64,000 nucleotides of DNA from Gymnogyps californianus (Eukaryota > Chordata > Aves > Accipitriformes > Cathartidae): NCBI RefSeq assembly GCF_018139145.2, contig NC_059477.1, positions 27,445,502 to 27,509,501 on the forward strand, given 5' to 3'. The notes below the pieces were generated by a model. The model was not told the DNA's origin and did not search any database. It was given only the letters and a program-made list of their open reading frames with translations. Shown here piece after piece: positions 1-14,702 of this stretch; position 1 is the stretch's first letter, and every line of letters begins with the position of its first letter. Made by a program: the position numbers and the translations under genes.

Positions 1-196
1 CGCCCTCCAAGCCAGCGCAGGGGAGGTGGGGGTGCAAGCCCCGGGAGTTTGCAATAAAGCAGATCTGTGTGGCTGGCGAGTGCGAGGTCTCCTGGGAACG
101 GCCCTTTTACTGGGCTCCAGATGCTGTGGAGTGATTGCTTATATGAAGGCGGGGGAGGCCTCTTTACTGTTTCTCATTTCCTCCTTTTTTGCTTAA

Positions 197-210
197 CCCC
201 CCCCCCCCCC
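197..210. repeat. poly(C) run, 14 bases
   Basis: An uninterrupted run of 14 C follows a T-rich stretch. It is a homopolymer in intron 1 of IGFBP2, and its length may be mis-assembled. Confidence 0.95.
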
Positions 211-2000
211 GATTTCCTGGTTTTGTTCAGAAGCACAAGAGAGTCATTCATCATTTTTCTTCCAGCACAAGGAGCGCTCTCACCTCCCCCTCACCCCTAA
301 ATCCCTCCCCACCAGAAAAGGGCACGCGTTCGCCAGCCAAAAAGGCTCACAGTGGGGAAGGCAAAGCTCGCCGGCTCCTGCAAACAGCTCCAGCACAAAG
401 GGCCACATTCTCAGCTGAGTTCAGTGGGTGCCAGCCCCCAAAGGGTGAAGGCCAAAACTCAACGACAGCAGAAACGCTAAGTCAGAAAACGGATATCAGC
501 GGCCGAGGAAAGCAATTTGCACAGGTTTGAATTATGGGCGATGCAAAGCAGAGAGGAGTTTGCATGCTGAGGAGACAGACAGCGCCTCAGGCAACTGGAA
601 AAAAAGAGCTAAGAGATGAAGGTCTGCTTCCTTCTCAGCCCATGTGCCCTGATGGTCACTCGACTCATTGAAACCTGGGAAAGCTTTCCTTGTGGAGTTG
701 CCCCCGCACCCTCTGGAAACTGGATGGGCACCAGTCCAAGTGCAGTCCAGGCACTGGATTTGCACTGCTCTGTGATAGCAAGCCACCAGCCCCAGCTTTG
801 GGATGGGCTTCCAGGAAAGCCCCATTCAGTTTGCAGGAGGGGGGAAAAGGGGTGGCTACAGATGCAGACCCTCCCCCATACGGAGGGTCAACAACACCCC
901 CAGGAAAACCTCATTGTAGGGTTTTGCTCCAACACCTCCAAGGGCCACTTGGGTTCACAGTCACCCTGCGCTCTCCAGAACTTCTTGATGGCCTTCTCCT
1001 TGCCCCATCTTGGAGGGAGAGAACCAGGACTAAAACACCTCAGTACAGCTGCAACGGAGAAGAGAAGCTCTCTCCAAATGCCCTTGAGAAAGAGGGCGAG
1101 TAGGAAAACTCCAAAGTAGTTAAAATTCTTGCACACGTTTTTATAAAGCAACTGTTCGTTTGTGTGAAAACCAGGACTGTGCAAACACCTGGGGTCTGTT
1201 TGGGGCCTTTGGGTTTGGCTGATGACCTGGAAAAACGGAAACAAAACCGAACATATAGAAAATGTTCCAGGTTTTGATTTTGTTTGGGTTTAATCACAGC
1301 AATAACAGCAACCAAGTCAAAAAGGTCTGCTTATGGTCAAACCCAAGACTTCCTTTTGGTGCTTTTAGAAGGAAAAGAAATAGAAGACTGTGATCAGTAC
1401 TGGGGCCAGTGGGGTGGAGCAGAGCCCATGTACCAGCAGCTCCACCAAGGAGGTATAGTTATGGCACAATTTCAGCAAGAACTGGAAGAGCAATGAAAAC
1501 ACAAGCCACCAAGAGCCTGGCCATTTGGGACTAAACTCTTCCACACCCACTGAGCCAGAGATCCTGGGACTCCCGCAGCTGCTGCTCAGGAGGCTCACCA
1601 AGCCAAGCGGGATCGCTGCACTCCTCCAGTCTCTCCCTCAAACACCACCACCTGCTTAGCTTGAACTGAGATGTCATAGTTTGGAAAGACCCAAGCGTCA
1701 CAGTGCAGGAGCCCAGATAGCCTGTGTTCACGTCTCGGGCAAATGAAGAGTTTGGGGCCACTTTTCCCACATCCTGGGTCACTGGGTAAACTGGTGGCAT
1801 GCTCTTTGGGGCCACTTTTGAGAGTTTGTCTGTTCATTCCCTTTGCTTTCTTTAAAATGCTCAAACGGGAAACTTTTTTTGCCGGTGGTCTCCCTTAACA
1901 TCTTTGCAAATTTGTTCTGAGGTTCCTTTGTGCTCCCAAGGAGAAACACCAATATTTCAGAGTTATCTGAATAAAACCTTAGATTTTGCTCTTTTTTCTC

Positions 2001-2019
2001 TTTTTTTTTTTTTTTTTTT
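2001..2019. repeat. poly(T) run, 19 bases
   Basis: A run of 19 T is preceded by a pyrimidine-rich stretch. No retroposed body or flanking direct repeats are recognisable beside it, so I call it a simple homopolymer and not a processed-insertion tail. Confidence 0.95.
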
Positions 2020-5000
2020 AAAGGTTTGGCAGCCAAACCAAAATGATCAGTCCCAAGCAGGAACCAACACGTGGACTCCATCATACTCCAAACCCAGAGC
2101 ATGTCACCTCCACAGCTCCCAGACGTGCTCACGCAGAGCTCTACGCCTGACCCTCCTACCCCGGCGGGATAGCCCCTGATGGCTCCTCTCTCTGGAGCAA
2201 TGGCAGGTTTCAGCAGGTCTTCACCGAGCCAGACAGGTCAAAATGAGCCTGCTACCACCCTGCTGAAAATATGCAAAGTAAATCTGAGAGCAGGCATGGG
2301 GAGAGAAGGTGAGGCTGGCAGAAATGCAGCAAGAGAAAACAAGAGGAAGAAAGAGAGCACAGCACTTTATTGCAGGAAAAAAATAAACCTGCTGACCAAA
2401 AAAAGCAATGGGAAAAATGTACAGGGCTCTAGGGGAAAAAAAAACAAAGGAAGAGGGCAAGTGGGGCTGGGGTGAACACCCTGGCCTGAATGCACATGGT
2501 CAGCATGGCTATAATGGTGCATATGTTCTTCTCGGCACCAAGGAGATCCCAGAGGGCCCCCAAAAGCCTTTTGCAAATCAGGACCAAGCTCTTGACTTCT
2601 CCTGGGTGCAGCAGCTGCTAGATCATTCCTTATCCATTGGGCTCTCGTCCCACAAAAGTCCAGGCTTCTGCTATTGGAAAGAGTATTAAAATAAACTCCA
2701 AAAAATCCCAGGGGATTTTGCATTGGAGCCTTTTCAGTGTTGTCCCCACCCTGGCATCTTCAAACTAGGTGACATGTGGCACCATCATGGTTTCTGTAGT
2801 GTTCATCACTACAGATGTTGCAGAACCACCATCAGGGAGGGATGAAATTAATTACACAAATAACAAAAAGCCAGATGCCAGCCCCCACCTCACGCAGCTC
2901 AGACAGCAGCACAGGGGATGCGGGAGGGAAGCGAGTGGCTCAAAACCCAGACGAGCTCCCAAACAAGGCCAGTCTTACCCTATTCCAGCTACAGACCTGC
3001 ATCTTGGCCTTCACAAGGGCCAGGAAAAGTCCTGCACATTTTCTTTAGAAAGGAGCACAACAGTGAAAAGCCCCCAGTAGGAGAGTTTTCCTTTCAGCCT
3101 GACCTGGACCGTCCTGTGTATCCGCCACAAGGGCACGGCCACCGGGAGCCAGCTTGCCCGCTCGGGGAGGAGAAAAGGGAAGTTAATTTTTGCAGCCAAA
3201 AGAAAACAGGGAGTTCTTTTCAGATGGCAGGAATGTAACCGTGACGTTTAGTCACTTGCTATTTCTGCTTCCCGGGTACATCTCTCTACAGGAAAGCCCC
3301 TGGATAGAAGTCTCTACAGGCAGCATTGCAACATGTGTTTGCCCAAACTTTGGTGTCTAAACCCGCTCCGAGGTCCCTGCGCCGGCTTCTTGGGGAGCTG
3401 TGGGGTTTTCAGGGAGGTTCAGTCTCGCCCGCTCTGTGCCTTGGCTGCCTTAAAACAGATGCATGTGTCTAGCTGGAAAAAGAGCAAACCTGCAACCCTG
3501 CCCTCAAGCCACTCAGGGTCTGACTCACCAGCTGAAAACAGCAAAGCCCCGCTCTCCCTGCGACATGCAAGCCAGGACACGACGACAGCGCTGCACTGCA
3601 CCAGCCCCTGCGCTGCGCGAGGCCGGGTTCGGAGCAGAGGGGAACCAATGCTGCGTCTCCAGCTCTGAAATGCAGCCGTTCACCCCTGTCATGATGGGGA
3701 AATTGCATTTGCTCCACGCTGAGCTGCGACAGTGAGTGACCCTACCTCATGGCATTGCTCCTGCAATGAAGCTAGCACCCCTAGCCGAACTCCCCAGCTC
3801 CATCACGGGGACAGTATCTGATCTGCCATGTCCCAGTCCCTGCCAGGCTGTAGCTACATGCCCTCCAGGCACCGTGCATGCTTCCACGGTTGGAGAGAGA
3901 AGAGAGCGACCTGTCTCGGGGTTACTCCAGTACAGGGCAGACTGCATACCTTGCACAACAAGCCCCAGGTACCAGCGTCAGGCAGTCAGCTCAGCTCGCG
4001 TCACGCTGCTGACACCGCTCAGCCCGTGACTTCAGGGATTTCCAAAGCACAGCCCAGTCTGCCAGCTGCTCACAGAGGTACCTTCTTCGTTGTGTTACCG
4101 CACTAATTGCAGTCTTGCATTGCAGATGCTTTCTGCCACACAGCCTGAAGTCCCACCTATTCACAGCTCTTTCTTGGACAAAATTTTGGGAACTTCCCCC
4201 ATTAAAAATTTTTGTAAATCTGATGGGAGTCACTGCTTCAAGAGAAGAGCTGCAAAAGCTTACTGCAGACTCTGCAGAGTTTCTCAGGATGTAATTTGTA
4301 TGGCAGTGGGCAGCCCACAGTGGGTTGTAAACACTCGCACAGGAGCATTCACACACTTAACACTGAGCTCGATGTCAGTCTTGAACATGGGTAACGATGA
4401 CGGGAGACAAGCAAGATGCATAATTTAACTGCCAAAAATGCAGCTTCATCACAGGATGTCATGGAGAGGATATGCATTCAGTTGACTATCCCCGCATAGG
4501 CAAGGAAAATAAAAGAGAAGAACTGGAAAAAAAAACCCCAAACACAGACTCAGTTAAGTACTTATAGGGGGCTGCTGCATTTCAATTGCAAGCAGTTTTT
4601 TAGGTCAGCTGGGACATTTCAGCTCTGCTAGGGCAGATCAGTTCCAGGGGGTAGGACACTGCCGACAACCACAACCCGGAGGCTGAACTCTCCTAGCACG
4701 TAACTCAGGGAAAAAACAGACCTGGGCAGGGTTGTGCTTCCACCGGGCACAGCCCAAGTGATGGGACCTGCCTTCTCGCCACGGCTGTTGCTCCCGGATG
4801 CACGAGGCGGCAGGAGATGGGAACAGGTAGCAAACTGTATTTGTAAGAGCAATCCCAAATTGGTCTTATATGTAGAGGTGTTCCTATCCCGAAGCCTCGA
4901 GACACTGCAGCGATGTACACAGACAAGGGTTTGCTTGCCTCCCCCAGCGCTTGAATCCCCACTGCTAGAAGCCAGGAGGGCAGCTCACACAACAAAGAAG

Positions 5001-5139
5001 GTACCTGTGTGAGCAGCCAGCAGACCGGGCTGTGCTTTGGAAATCCCTGAAATCACGGGCTGAATGGTGTCGGCAGCGTGATGGGTTTCCATAGCACTGT
5101 TCCCACCTCGCAAGGCTCACTCCATACTCTTTTCATAAA

Positions 5140-5245
5140 TTCCCAGTCTGTGCACCACTGGCTACCCCCTAAGGCAGGATTATGGGCTTGATGGACCTTT
5201 GGCCAGGTTTGGTCTGCTGCCCGGTCATATCTGCACTGCCCAAGC
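5140..5245 (+). mobile_element. Possible old CR1 LINE 3' fragment
   Basis: The sequence includes a GGGCTTGATGGACCTTTGG core followed by GGTTTGGTCTGC. This resembles the end of old sauropsid CR1 elements, which carry a 'gatggacc-ttggtctg' block near the 3' terminus. The match is short and no terminal microsatellite is visible, so the call is tentative. Confidence 0.35.
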
Positions 5246-8200
5246 ACTTTCAGCGTGGTCTGAATTTGCAAAGGTCAGTTTCAGCACGTTCAAGACCAGC
5301 CTAATGGCTAGGGGTTAAGGTAACAAATCCTTGAAACCAGTCTGATAAAACGAATAAACAGAAAAATGGAGGAAAGCAATGACTGAAATCGATAACAAAC
5401 ATTACTAGAAAGACGGAAGCTTTCCAGCTGTCTGAGATTAGAAGAATCTATGTCTGCGTTATCATTTTTTACTCTTTTTTAGCAGGCACATTTTGTTAAT
5501 GCTGAAAATTTTGTGTTTCCACCTTTTGTCAGCTCAGCTCGCCTTAGTCCCTGTAGGACGACAGTCACAGTTCCCAAGAGGGCTGAGCACCAACCAAACC
5601 ACGCTTTGTGCAGTGGGACCTGCAGGAACTTTACCACCTCCCTGGTCAGCTTTGCCATGTTGAACTCACTTCATCCAAAACAAGGGGAAAAACCAGCAAA
5701 CAAGTCAAACCCTGGTTCACAAAGGTGGGGTTGAGCAGAAAGGAGAGGTTAGATTCAAAAGGAGAACCCCCTCTCCAAACACAACTATCTGAAGCAATAT
5801 TCGTAAAGCAAACACTGGAACGACCAGCAAACAGTGTGCTTTTTGCACACCTGCCCCTTACTAGCAGGAAAATCTCAAGATAACATCAGCGCTTCTAAAA
5901 AGGATTAAAATAAAAGCACACTGGGTCCACGGACAATCTTTGTTTAAAAGCCACGTGAGAGGCGATAAGTTTCTACAGGCTGACTCCCCACAAACGTAAG
6001 CAAGGGAAAGTTATCACCTCTGGGCTCCCAAAATATTTACTCAACTTAACGTTATTCTGACTACTCCCGAGCAGACCTTTCCAAAGTCCCATGCTGTCAT
6101 TTTTATGGCATACCCTTGACCAAAAGTCGAATGCAGAGCACCCTTTCCCAAGGGTATTTCCAAGCACTTTACTACCATGGAAGCAAACAGTGTCCTTGCA
6201 AGGTAGGAACAGTGCTATGGAAACCCATCTATGGGGAGAGGAGGCTGAAGGTGTGCAGCCTCCACAGTGCAACATGCAAGGGTCAGATCTGAACACTGCA
6301 TCAAACTGAAACTGTGGGAGTAATTAACAAGCCTAGATGAATGGCTTAAGCTGAGCAGGGTCCAAGAGGCTGAGAGAAGACACCACTGTGGAGCAGGCTG
6401 GGGCGTTTTAGTGGCTGCAATTGATCTAAAACTTGGGTTTAGATCTCATCTGGCCAAAAGCCACAGCTTGGGAAGCACGTCTGCTGGAGGATGTCAGTAT
6501 ACTCTGTGTGTTTCCTCACAAAGGCTTGGGATACCAGTTCTTATTTTTAGTACTATTTTCATTTCTTCATGTAATGAGTTCAGTGTTTCAGGCAGCCCTG
6601 GAGGAGCAGGAAGGACATGTCCCGTAATAAAACTAATTAATTCATGTGGAATTTCTAGCCCTTATTGTGAAAGTGGCCAAATTCCTCACTCCTGAAAAGC
6701 TGCCAAAACGGCCATTAATCTGGCTGTGGTCACGAGCAGGATTCCTGTGGCCTCCTGCAACACCCAACTGGCCCCCGGGACAGAGACTGCAGAAACCAAA
6801 GTGGATGTTATTATTTCCTCACACCGACTCCCACAGCCCAAGTTTTACTAAACAAGACAGTTGCCTCAGAGGGCTCCATGCCAAATTCCTCCCAGTGCCC
6901 CCAGACCAAGCATGCCCCAGACACGTGCACAGAGGTCTAGACCTTCCTAGACCTCCAAAATCAGCCCGAATCAGGCATTTTGGCATTATTCAAAGCTCTG
7001 CGGGCCAACCGTTTCCACCTGCCCAGCCTTGGCCATGCTCTCAGTGACAGGTGCCCTGAAAGGCGCAGGGTACCGAATTTGTCCTGGAGACGTCAGAAGT
7101 TGTATTCCCACCACCCAGCTGGGCGTGCTAGGAGGCTGAGCTTTTTGGGTTCCATCTGCAGGCAGTGGGAAGCCGGGCTCCTCCACAGAGAAATTCCAGG
7201 CAAGAATCTCATCGACCGAAATCCCTCAATAATGCACAAGAATTAATGGAATCTGTCTCACTCCCTGCAAGCTGGGGGTGACAGGGTCTGTGGAGCCTGG
7301 CAGGGAAAAAAAGCATGGAATAAACTTATTTTAGTCACTAAAATCAACAACAACAAAATGACTCAGAATACCCACAGGGAGCTGACCTGTTGTGTAAGAA
7401 GGTACCATTTTGCCATAGTCTCGTTTTTCTCTCCCAATTCTGGACTGCTTTTTAAATTCAGTGATGGATTAGAGGGTTAGCCTCTAAACAGTACCTCTAG
7501 TGCTGTCCCACCATCCAGTCCTAGGAATGGCAATATTCCCTGAACACCACTAGAAATCCAGACCTTCTTCCCCAAATGTCCTGTGTAATGGACTATCTGT
7601 AACAACCTGGATTTCTAACACTCTAAACAAAATCCTCCCCAAACCACCTCTGCATAAGCCGTGGAGGCAGCACTGTTCACCACGGCCAAAGGAAGAGGTC
7701 CCCTACCATGGCCAACCATTGCTTTAGGCCTCCTCATCGCAGTTTCCATCATGGTAGATGATTTACCCGTCCATTCACACCACAGTCAGATCAAGATGGT
7801 GCAGCAGTGATTTGCCTGCCATTATATCAATCCGGCTCATATGATGTTCAGAAGAAAGGAAAGTGCCCTCTACACATCAGGGATTGTATCAAACTCATGG
7901 CCCTTGGTTAGTGGTGGGTACTATGCTAGAAAAAGAATGGCTGATGGAGCCCAGTAGTGCAGAGAGAGAGAAAGGTTCCACCACAGGAACATTGTCCTTG
8001 ACCAGCTGGACTAAGAGATGCCTTGTCAGAGCCTGGGATGGAGCCTGGAGCAGTTCTTCCAACCTTCAGAAAGCAGTGGTAAGACTCATTATAGTGTTAT
8101 CACTCAGCATTTTCCTCACACTGGTTCAGCTGCAAACATACAACAGCAAAGCAGCTACCGTGTGGATGGTGGATTGCAGCACCCCTGACAAGTGTCCCCA

Positions 8201-11200
8201 AGAAGCAAGACGTAATTCACCAATATAACTGGAATTTGTCTTTAGCACAGGCACTGCAGGGTGAGCGAGGAGGACCAGGAGGAACAAAAAACAGCCACGG
8301 AAAGCCCCAGGGTGGTTGGGTTAGCCTCACTGCGAACAGAAACACCATGGTGGCCAACCACTCCAACCCTACAACCTCCACACCAAACTCTCCCAGTGGC
8401 CAGGACCCAGAGGACACAAACCAGGCACCCCGGGGAGCCCTCGAGCCAGCCACCTTGGATTATCCACAGCCTCGGTAGCTACACATCCCTGCCAGGGCTA
8501 TGGGGCAGAGCCCCAGCGCCAGCTCTTGGCTCCAATGGCGTGGGAGGATGGAGCCCCACGCCGGCCACCCCTCCCACTCCTCCTCCTCATGCCATTCCTC
8601 TTTGCTAAACCTGAGTTCCTCTCCCCATTTCTGCTTGCTTTTGAAGTGCCAGATGAAACAGCACCAGATGGAGGCGAGCCGCTCGCCCGCTGAAAGCAAC
8701 GGGAGGCGAGCGTTTCCACATGGGCTGCGTGGGAGGGCTGCCATCGCGCTGGTCGCAAACCCTGCGTCTCCCCCCAGCTCAGCTTGCAGCCGAATGGCGC
8801 GCCGAGCACCACAGACAAAACCTCCTGGATTCAAAAAGAAAATGACCCCCGAGCAACTTTCCAGATGCAAAAAACGTCAGATTCCGGCCAGTTTCACTGC
8901 TTCTGCTCTTCTGCCTTCACTGGGACTGCTCAGGATCTGTCCTGCTCCCCTCGAGAGCAAAATTTGGGACTTCTAAAATACAGGGCACTCCCTACCCTAC
9001 AGGAGACAGGTCACACTGGGACACACACACCTGATCTTTGCAGGTATCAAAAAGGTCTTGGAGGACACTCAAAACCACAAAAACACCTTCAACAACTCAC
9101 TGCACCTACCAGTCCCCCCAGCCTGAACAGCAAGCACTCCTGAGACATGGACATCAGGTGCCCACCCTTTTCTAGTTTTAAAACAGCAAGAGGAAAACGT
9201 GGGAAGGTTATCAGACAACCTCCTCACCAAGCCAAGAGAAGTCCATTAGCATGGACTGGGTCTTCTACAACTAGCCAGAAGAGCTGAGAACAGACTGCCC
9301 TGGCTGAAGTCTGAAAAGCAAAATCTTACAAGGAAATCTTGCTGTGGTCTCAAGCAAAAATACTGGACAAAGCTTCATGAATTTTCCCACCATTACAGGA
9401 CTACAGGACTTTCCCACAGACGACACCATGCAAATCTCTGCAACAGCATGTCACTGTTGTAGGCATCCTGCATCACCTGGCTACAAGGACAAGCTGCAAG
9501 GAGGCACAAAAACTCCTCTCTAAAATTGCCTCCAGCCAGTAAGGTGTTGGAAATGTTATTAATTTCAAGGGCAGAGCATTAGAAATCCCGTCATCCCACC
9601 TGAGCTGGTTTATCTGCAGAAAATTGTAAGGAAAAGCAGGGATTTCAACACGGTCCAATTCCCACCAGTGCTTTGTGTCACTCTCAATTACAGTTCAGAA
9701 TGAAATACCAAGAAATCGTTCCTTGCGGCCGGCAGAATTAATGGGATCTTTGACTACAGAGAGCACCAGGCAGTGAACTTGTTCCCTTACCAGCCAAGAG
9801 GCACAGTGCAGCTTTCTTCAGAATAAAAGCTGCAATGTCAAAGGATAGTTTAAGGCTTATAAAAGTGACCTGATGTTTCCCAGTATTCCAGTCCATAAGA
9901 AAGGCACATGATTACTGACCCTTTCCTTTCTAAAACAATTTATTTCTACCATAAGCTGATGCAGCAAGAGACTTTATCTTCCCACTGGTATCTAACTAAA
10001 TTACATGTGGGGCAAAACACTGAACAGAAGACAACCAATAATGCAGTTACAACAAGCTGTCAAATGCTGGGCTGCAGCAAAGCTCTGGTAACTGTGCACT
10101 AACCCCTTTCTCTTAAGCCTTTGCCTAGGATAGCCACCACATCACGTTTGCTTGTAATTAGATGTCAACTTGCACGTTCAATGAGGTCATGCTTGGCCAG
10201 TTCGTGAATGAGAAACACCCCCCAGCTTGCTAGCAGTGACTGCTGAAAGTAGGCAAAGATGTTTCAGTCAGGCTCAGTCTGCTGAAGGTAGTTTGTCTTT
10301 GTGGACATAATACTAAGACTGGATTTGCAATCTGCTAAACTGGCAGAAAACTCATCCTTCCAGAAAAGTGAAGATTTGGTTGGGTTAACTCCCTACCATG
10401 GCTCACTTGCGGTCCAGACAAAGACTAAGCTCTGTATGACGGAGCACGAGGATGTGCACCAGGACAGGGAGGGAGTGGGGCACGACTGCCACGAGATCAG
10501 CTCAGCAGGGATGAAAGGCAGCCAAGAATAATCTGCACAACATGTTAGGACCCCCAGCAAGGATTTTTCCTTCTCTCTCAAGTCCACAGCAGGAGCATGC
10601 ACCATGGTTAGCCTCCAAATCCCATAGCACACTCAGCATCCATGAGGCAGCATGTTGTTGCATGGCACACAGCAAAGGGACACATAACACAACTCCCTCC
10701 CCCAGGCAGACACAGGGCACTAATGCAGCTTTCTCCGCAAGGCTAATGCCATCAGGTAAAGCCTCACTCTTCCACTGAGGACAAACCTGCCTCTTCTGGC
10801 AGATGCAAACAGTCAGCAAGGACAAGTTGGAAAGCCAAGCCCAATGTGTTCAGTATGTGCTGCTAAAGGACACCCTCAAAAGCGGTCACACACGCACCGA
10901 TTCAGGCAGCACCTCCCCAAGGAAGAGCCAAGGGTGAAGATGGGTGGAAGCGATAGTGGAAGCGCATGCAATGGCAATGGCTTTGCACCCCTCTGATACG
11001 GAAGGGGTCTGCTAAGCAGCCACTGGATCGAAGTTACGTATTTCACTCTGATTCAAGGAAAAACATCAGGAATTCTTACACCTGGAAACTCAGTACACCA
11101 CCAAGCTCAGCCCTCCTCCTGTAACAGAAATGCTTTAAAAGCATCTTTACCTTTTACCTTGGCCTTCCTCTTACTCTGTCTGCCTAGAGCAAAAGATCCT

Positions 11201-13794
11201 CCCTGAAGGAATCAGAGCCCCAGCAGGGAAGGCAGATGTGACCATGCCCAGAAAGCTGGAATTGCCCAATCCAAGCAGAAACGCAAAAAATCCACCAGCG
11301 AAACTGCTGTTCCTCCTAGCTCCTTAGTGCTGAACACGCAACCAGGAAAAGCAGGTACAGGAGTGCTGCTGGCCACTGGGATGAAACCCTGCCTTCACAA
11401 ATGCAGTTGTGTTTGTGGGTAACAGCGACAGCTGCCCATCGGGCAGATAAATTAGCCCCAGCTAATACTGCAGCCAGGTCTAGTACAGAGCCATATACAA
11501 ACACACCTCTCACATTCCAGTTTTCACTGTTTTGCCTCCCAAATTGTTTATCTCGGCTCAATTCCTGGATGTGGATAAAACAAACGACATGGACTTTCTC
11601 ACAGACGGGACTTCTTGCTGTTCCCTTGACAAATACCATGCTCAGCGAGTATGAGCCTGAAACCCAGAGGAAAGGAAACAACTGCAAAGGGCAAGAAGGA
11701 AACAGATCATTTGCCAAGGGACAGCATGAAAACACATTTCTCCTTTGGGCCAGAGCCTTGAAATCTTCCCAGGCTTCCCCCTCCCTCCAAATTACCATTT
11801 TCACACCACCATCACCCCCACCACAGCAAACTCCAGTGGGACTGGGGCAGGGGGTAGCATTATTTTCAAGAAGCTGCTCCACAAGGTGTTATTTATTGTC
11901 GTAATACTTAAAGATGACAGCCAGCCCAGGGTCCGACCAGGTTAGGTCTTGACCAGACACAGCTGCCGCGAAGGAGCTTGGAGACCTGGTCCACCTACCG
12001 GCAAAGCCCCAGAGGCAGCGAGGACAGATGAGCTGTGTGGTTTTTTCATTCATGTATCATCCTTAGAGCTGTTATTAATTGTATTTCACTTTTAATAATT
12101 TCTTCCAAGGCAAGGAGCTATGCAGATGTTCTGTTTATCCCGGGCAGAGCCACTGTAGTGGCTGTGGACATACTAACATGCTCCTGTGGATTTGGTTCTT
12201 GCAGTTGGCTTCTCTGGTGTCTAGTAATGTCCAAGCTTGCATAAGCCAGGCTGAACACCTGGCTGCAGCACTCATAACTAACCTCTCTCTTGCTCATGTG
12301 CTTCTGCCTCAAAAGGCGTCTAGCACAGGATGAGGGGGACATTCATAGCCTGGCTCTCCTCTGCCCCTCACCCACTTTTTAGCAACACAGTGCCTTCAGG
12401 ACATCCACTGCTGCGTTAGATGTGGCCGACTTGACTGACAGGGTCAGAAGTTGTGGGGGCAGAAGGACAGATACACACATGCACATGCAGATCATGACGG
12501 ATGCTTCATTTCCTTATAAAAGCAGGAGAAAAGCAGAAGTCTTCCTGGCAATTCAGTGGACATGAAAAATGCACTCATAGCATTACTGGCATGGTTTTCA
12601 AGTTGCCGTTAAAATTCCACTTACATTATGCTACCTCCAACCTCAGTCTTCTGTGTTTTGGAGCAATACATTAAATTGTCTTTTAGCAGCTGCCTGCCAA
12701 GGGGAAATGGAGGTTTTGACATTTGACCCCTAAGGAAGGATGTGTGGTATTTGGGGCTACCCAAATAAGGATTTTAGTTGGATGCTAAAACAAGCTGCGT
12801 TTTTAACAGTTAACTATTTTGACGCTGTTTTGGTATCATGGGAGTACAAAGTGGAGTCCCTGACCAGGTGAATGAGGCAACCCCAGCCCTGCAAGTTCAC
12901 GTTTGCCTGGGGCCGCATTCTTTGCACAGCTCTCTTTCCATTTGGAAAGGTTACTTTGCACTGGCATGGACTAAAAAAACCACATTTGTTTTAATAAAGA
13001 AGTGAGATTCCAAAGCAGGACTCAATAGCCAGCAGTGGGTTCTGAGGCAGATCCCACGGAATTAGTACAGATATCCCAACAACAAAATAAAACAATACTA
13101 CAAACCCAACTGAACTGCACTGGCAAAGGGAAAAAACATTCCCTTAACTGGTCAGCTTTGAACTGTGGCTCAAGAACCTTTTTTTCAGAACGGAACAAGT
13201 TTTATTCCTAGGACCTTGTCTCCACTAGGAGAAAATAGATGTTCTTCAGCTATTCTCATAACTTGGGCAAGACAATTTAGGACATTTGCTGACATCGCTA
13301 AGATCTGCCCTGCTCCACCTCCTAGCACAAGTTCCCACCTTGGAGCAGCACTGGCACCATGCTGCACCTTGAGCCAGTTCAGGTCATTGATCTGACAGAA
13401 AACCATTGACTTGTTTCCTGGGGCTGGCTTTCTGCAGGATTATCTCCTGAACCAGCCGACTCTGGCACAAGGTGAGAGCTAAACCCAGCAGAGGGAAGGG
13501 AGAAGGACATTGCAGCTGAGAGCTGGACAAGACCACGCAAGCCCCTGATTCCAGTTAATGATGGCCAAAGCAGAAGGCAGCATCCCCACCCTCCGGCTGA
13601 GATTGGAGAGGTTGAGAGACCCTAATGGTACCTGAAATGCCTCTAAAGCACGTTGTGTCTCCAGGACCCATTCGGTCCTGGGCCACCCTAGACCTGCTTG
13701 GAGAGAAGATGGCTATCGGGGACTGGGACGTTATCTGCCAGGACACAGACTGCTAACACGACATACAGACAGCCCTCACTCTGCTCCCTGTGTC

Positions 13795-13870
13795 CTGGTG
13801 GACCTCGGGCACATCGTTTAGTCCATCTGCAAAACAGCGTGCCGATCTCGCTGAGATGCTGAAAGAATAA
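13795..13870 (+). mobile_element. MIR-like SINE relic
   Basis: The stretch contains a 'tggacctcgggcacatcgttta' type block followed closely by 'ccatctgcaaaac'. The same order occurs in the MIR core (gacct-gggcaa-tcact-taa, then catctg-aaaa), with an apparent internal deletion. Copies of this age are expected in any amniote genome. Recognition is by eye only. Confidence 0.4.
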
Positions 13871-14510
13871 ACACACTCGAGACTGGCATGAACTCTGCGA
13901 GCTTTGCGTGCACAGTAGCAACCCTCTGTCCCCAGTTCAGGCAGTTCCAGTCAGCAGTACGTGAAGTTTGTTATGTGATGACCTGAAATAAACTGTAAAA
14001 GAGTGTGGTCCAGTGGCATCGAAACTATTTCAGAGGCCCTGATCCCCGGAGGTGCTGAGCCCCCGTCTCGCTCCCACCATTGGTGGGAGTTCATGCACTC
14101 GCCTCCCCAGGGGGGGTAGAAGTTCTCAGCCTGATTTCCACAGACTGTTGCTATTTTGTTCCAACATTCCCAACATCTTCAAAATACCCAAAGCCTCTTG
14201 TGCAATGAGCAACATCCCCTGCTTCCTAGCTACATGGTGGTTTATGTTACTTTCCGCCTACAACCATTTCAGGATTGGCTTTACAGACCTAAGTGGAAGA
14301 CTAAACAATGCTGGAGCCACAGCAGGAGAATTTGCAGAGTTTTATTCCTTGTTTCATTTGGGCAATCCTTCTGCCTCTCATCAGGGACAAAAAAACTTGC
14401 CAAACTCTTAATTTAGGAATAGTACGAGCTCTGCATTCCAGTCCTGAATCAGCCAAAGGAGCCTTTTCAAGCTGGAAAGGAGAAAAAGGGCAAATACCTT
14501 TAAGCACATT

Positions 14511-14527
14511 AAAAAAAAAAAAAAAAA
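14511..14527. repeat. poly(A) run, 17 bases
   Basis: Seventeen A residues lie in IGFBP2 intron 1. No insertion-like flanks were found. Confidence 0.95.
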
Positions 14528-14662
14528 GCCTCAACACCTGTCTTTTGCAGGCAAAAACCTGCTCTCGGGGCACTCTTGAAACTAGCTTGACATCAGCATT
14601 TGAAAGGGAATTCCAATCCCTGCTCTTTCTGTGCCAGACTGCTTTTCCTGTCACTGCTTTAA

Positions 14663-14702
14663 ACGAAAAGCAAACTCTCCCTCGAAAAGCAAACTCTCCC
14701 TC
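14663..14702. repeat. Perfect 19-bp tandem duplication
   Basis: The unit AAAAGCAAACTCTCCCTCG occurs twice in a row without change. It is recent replication slippage or local duplication in IGFBP2 intron 1. Confidence 0.9.
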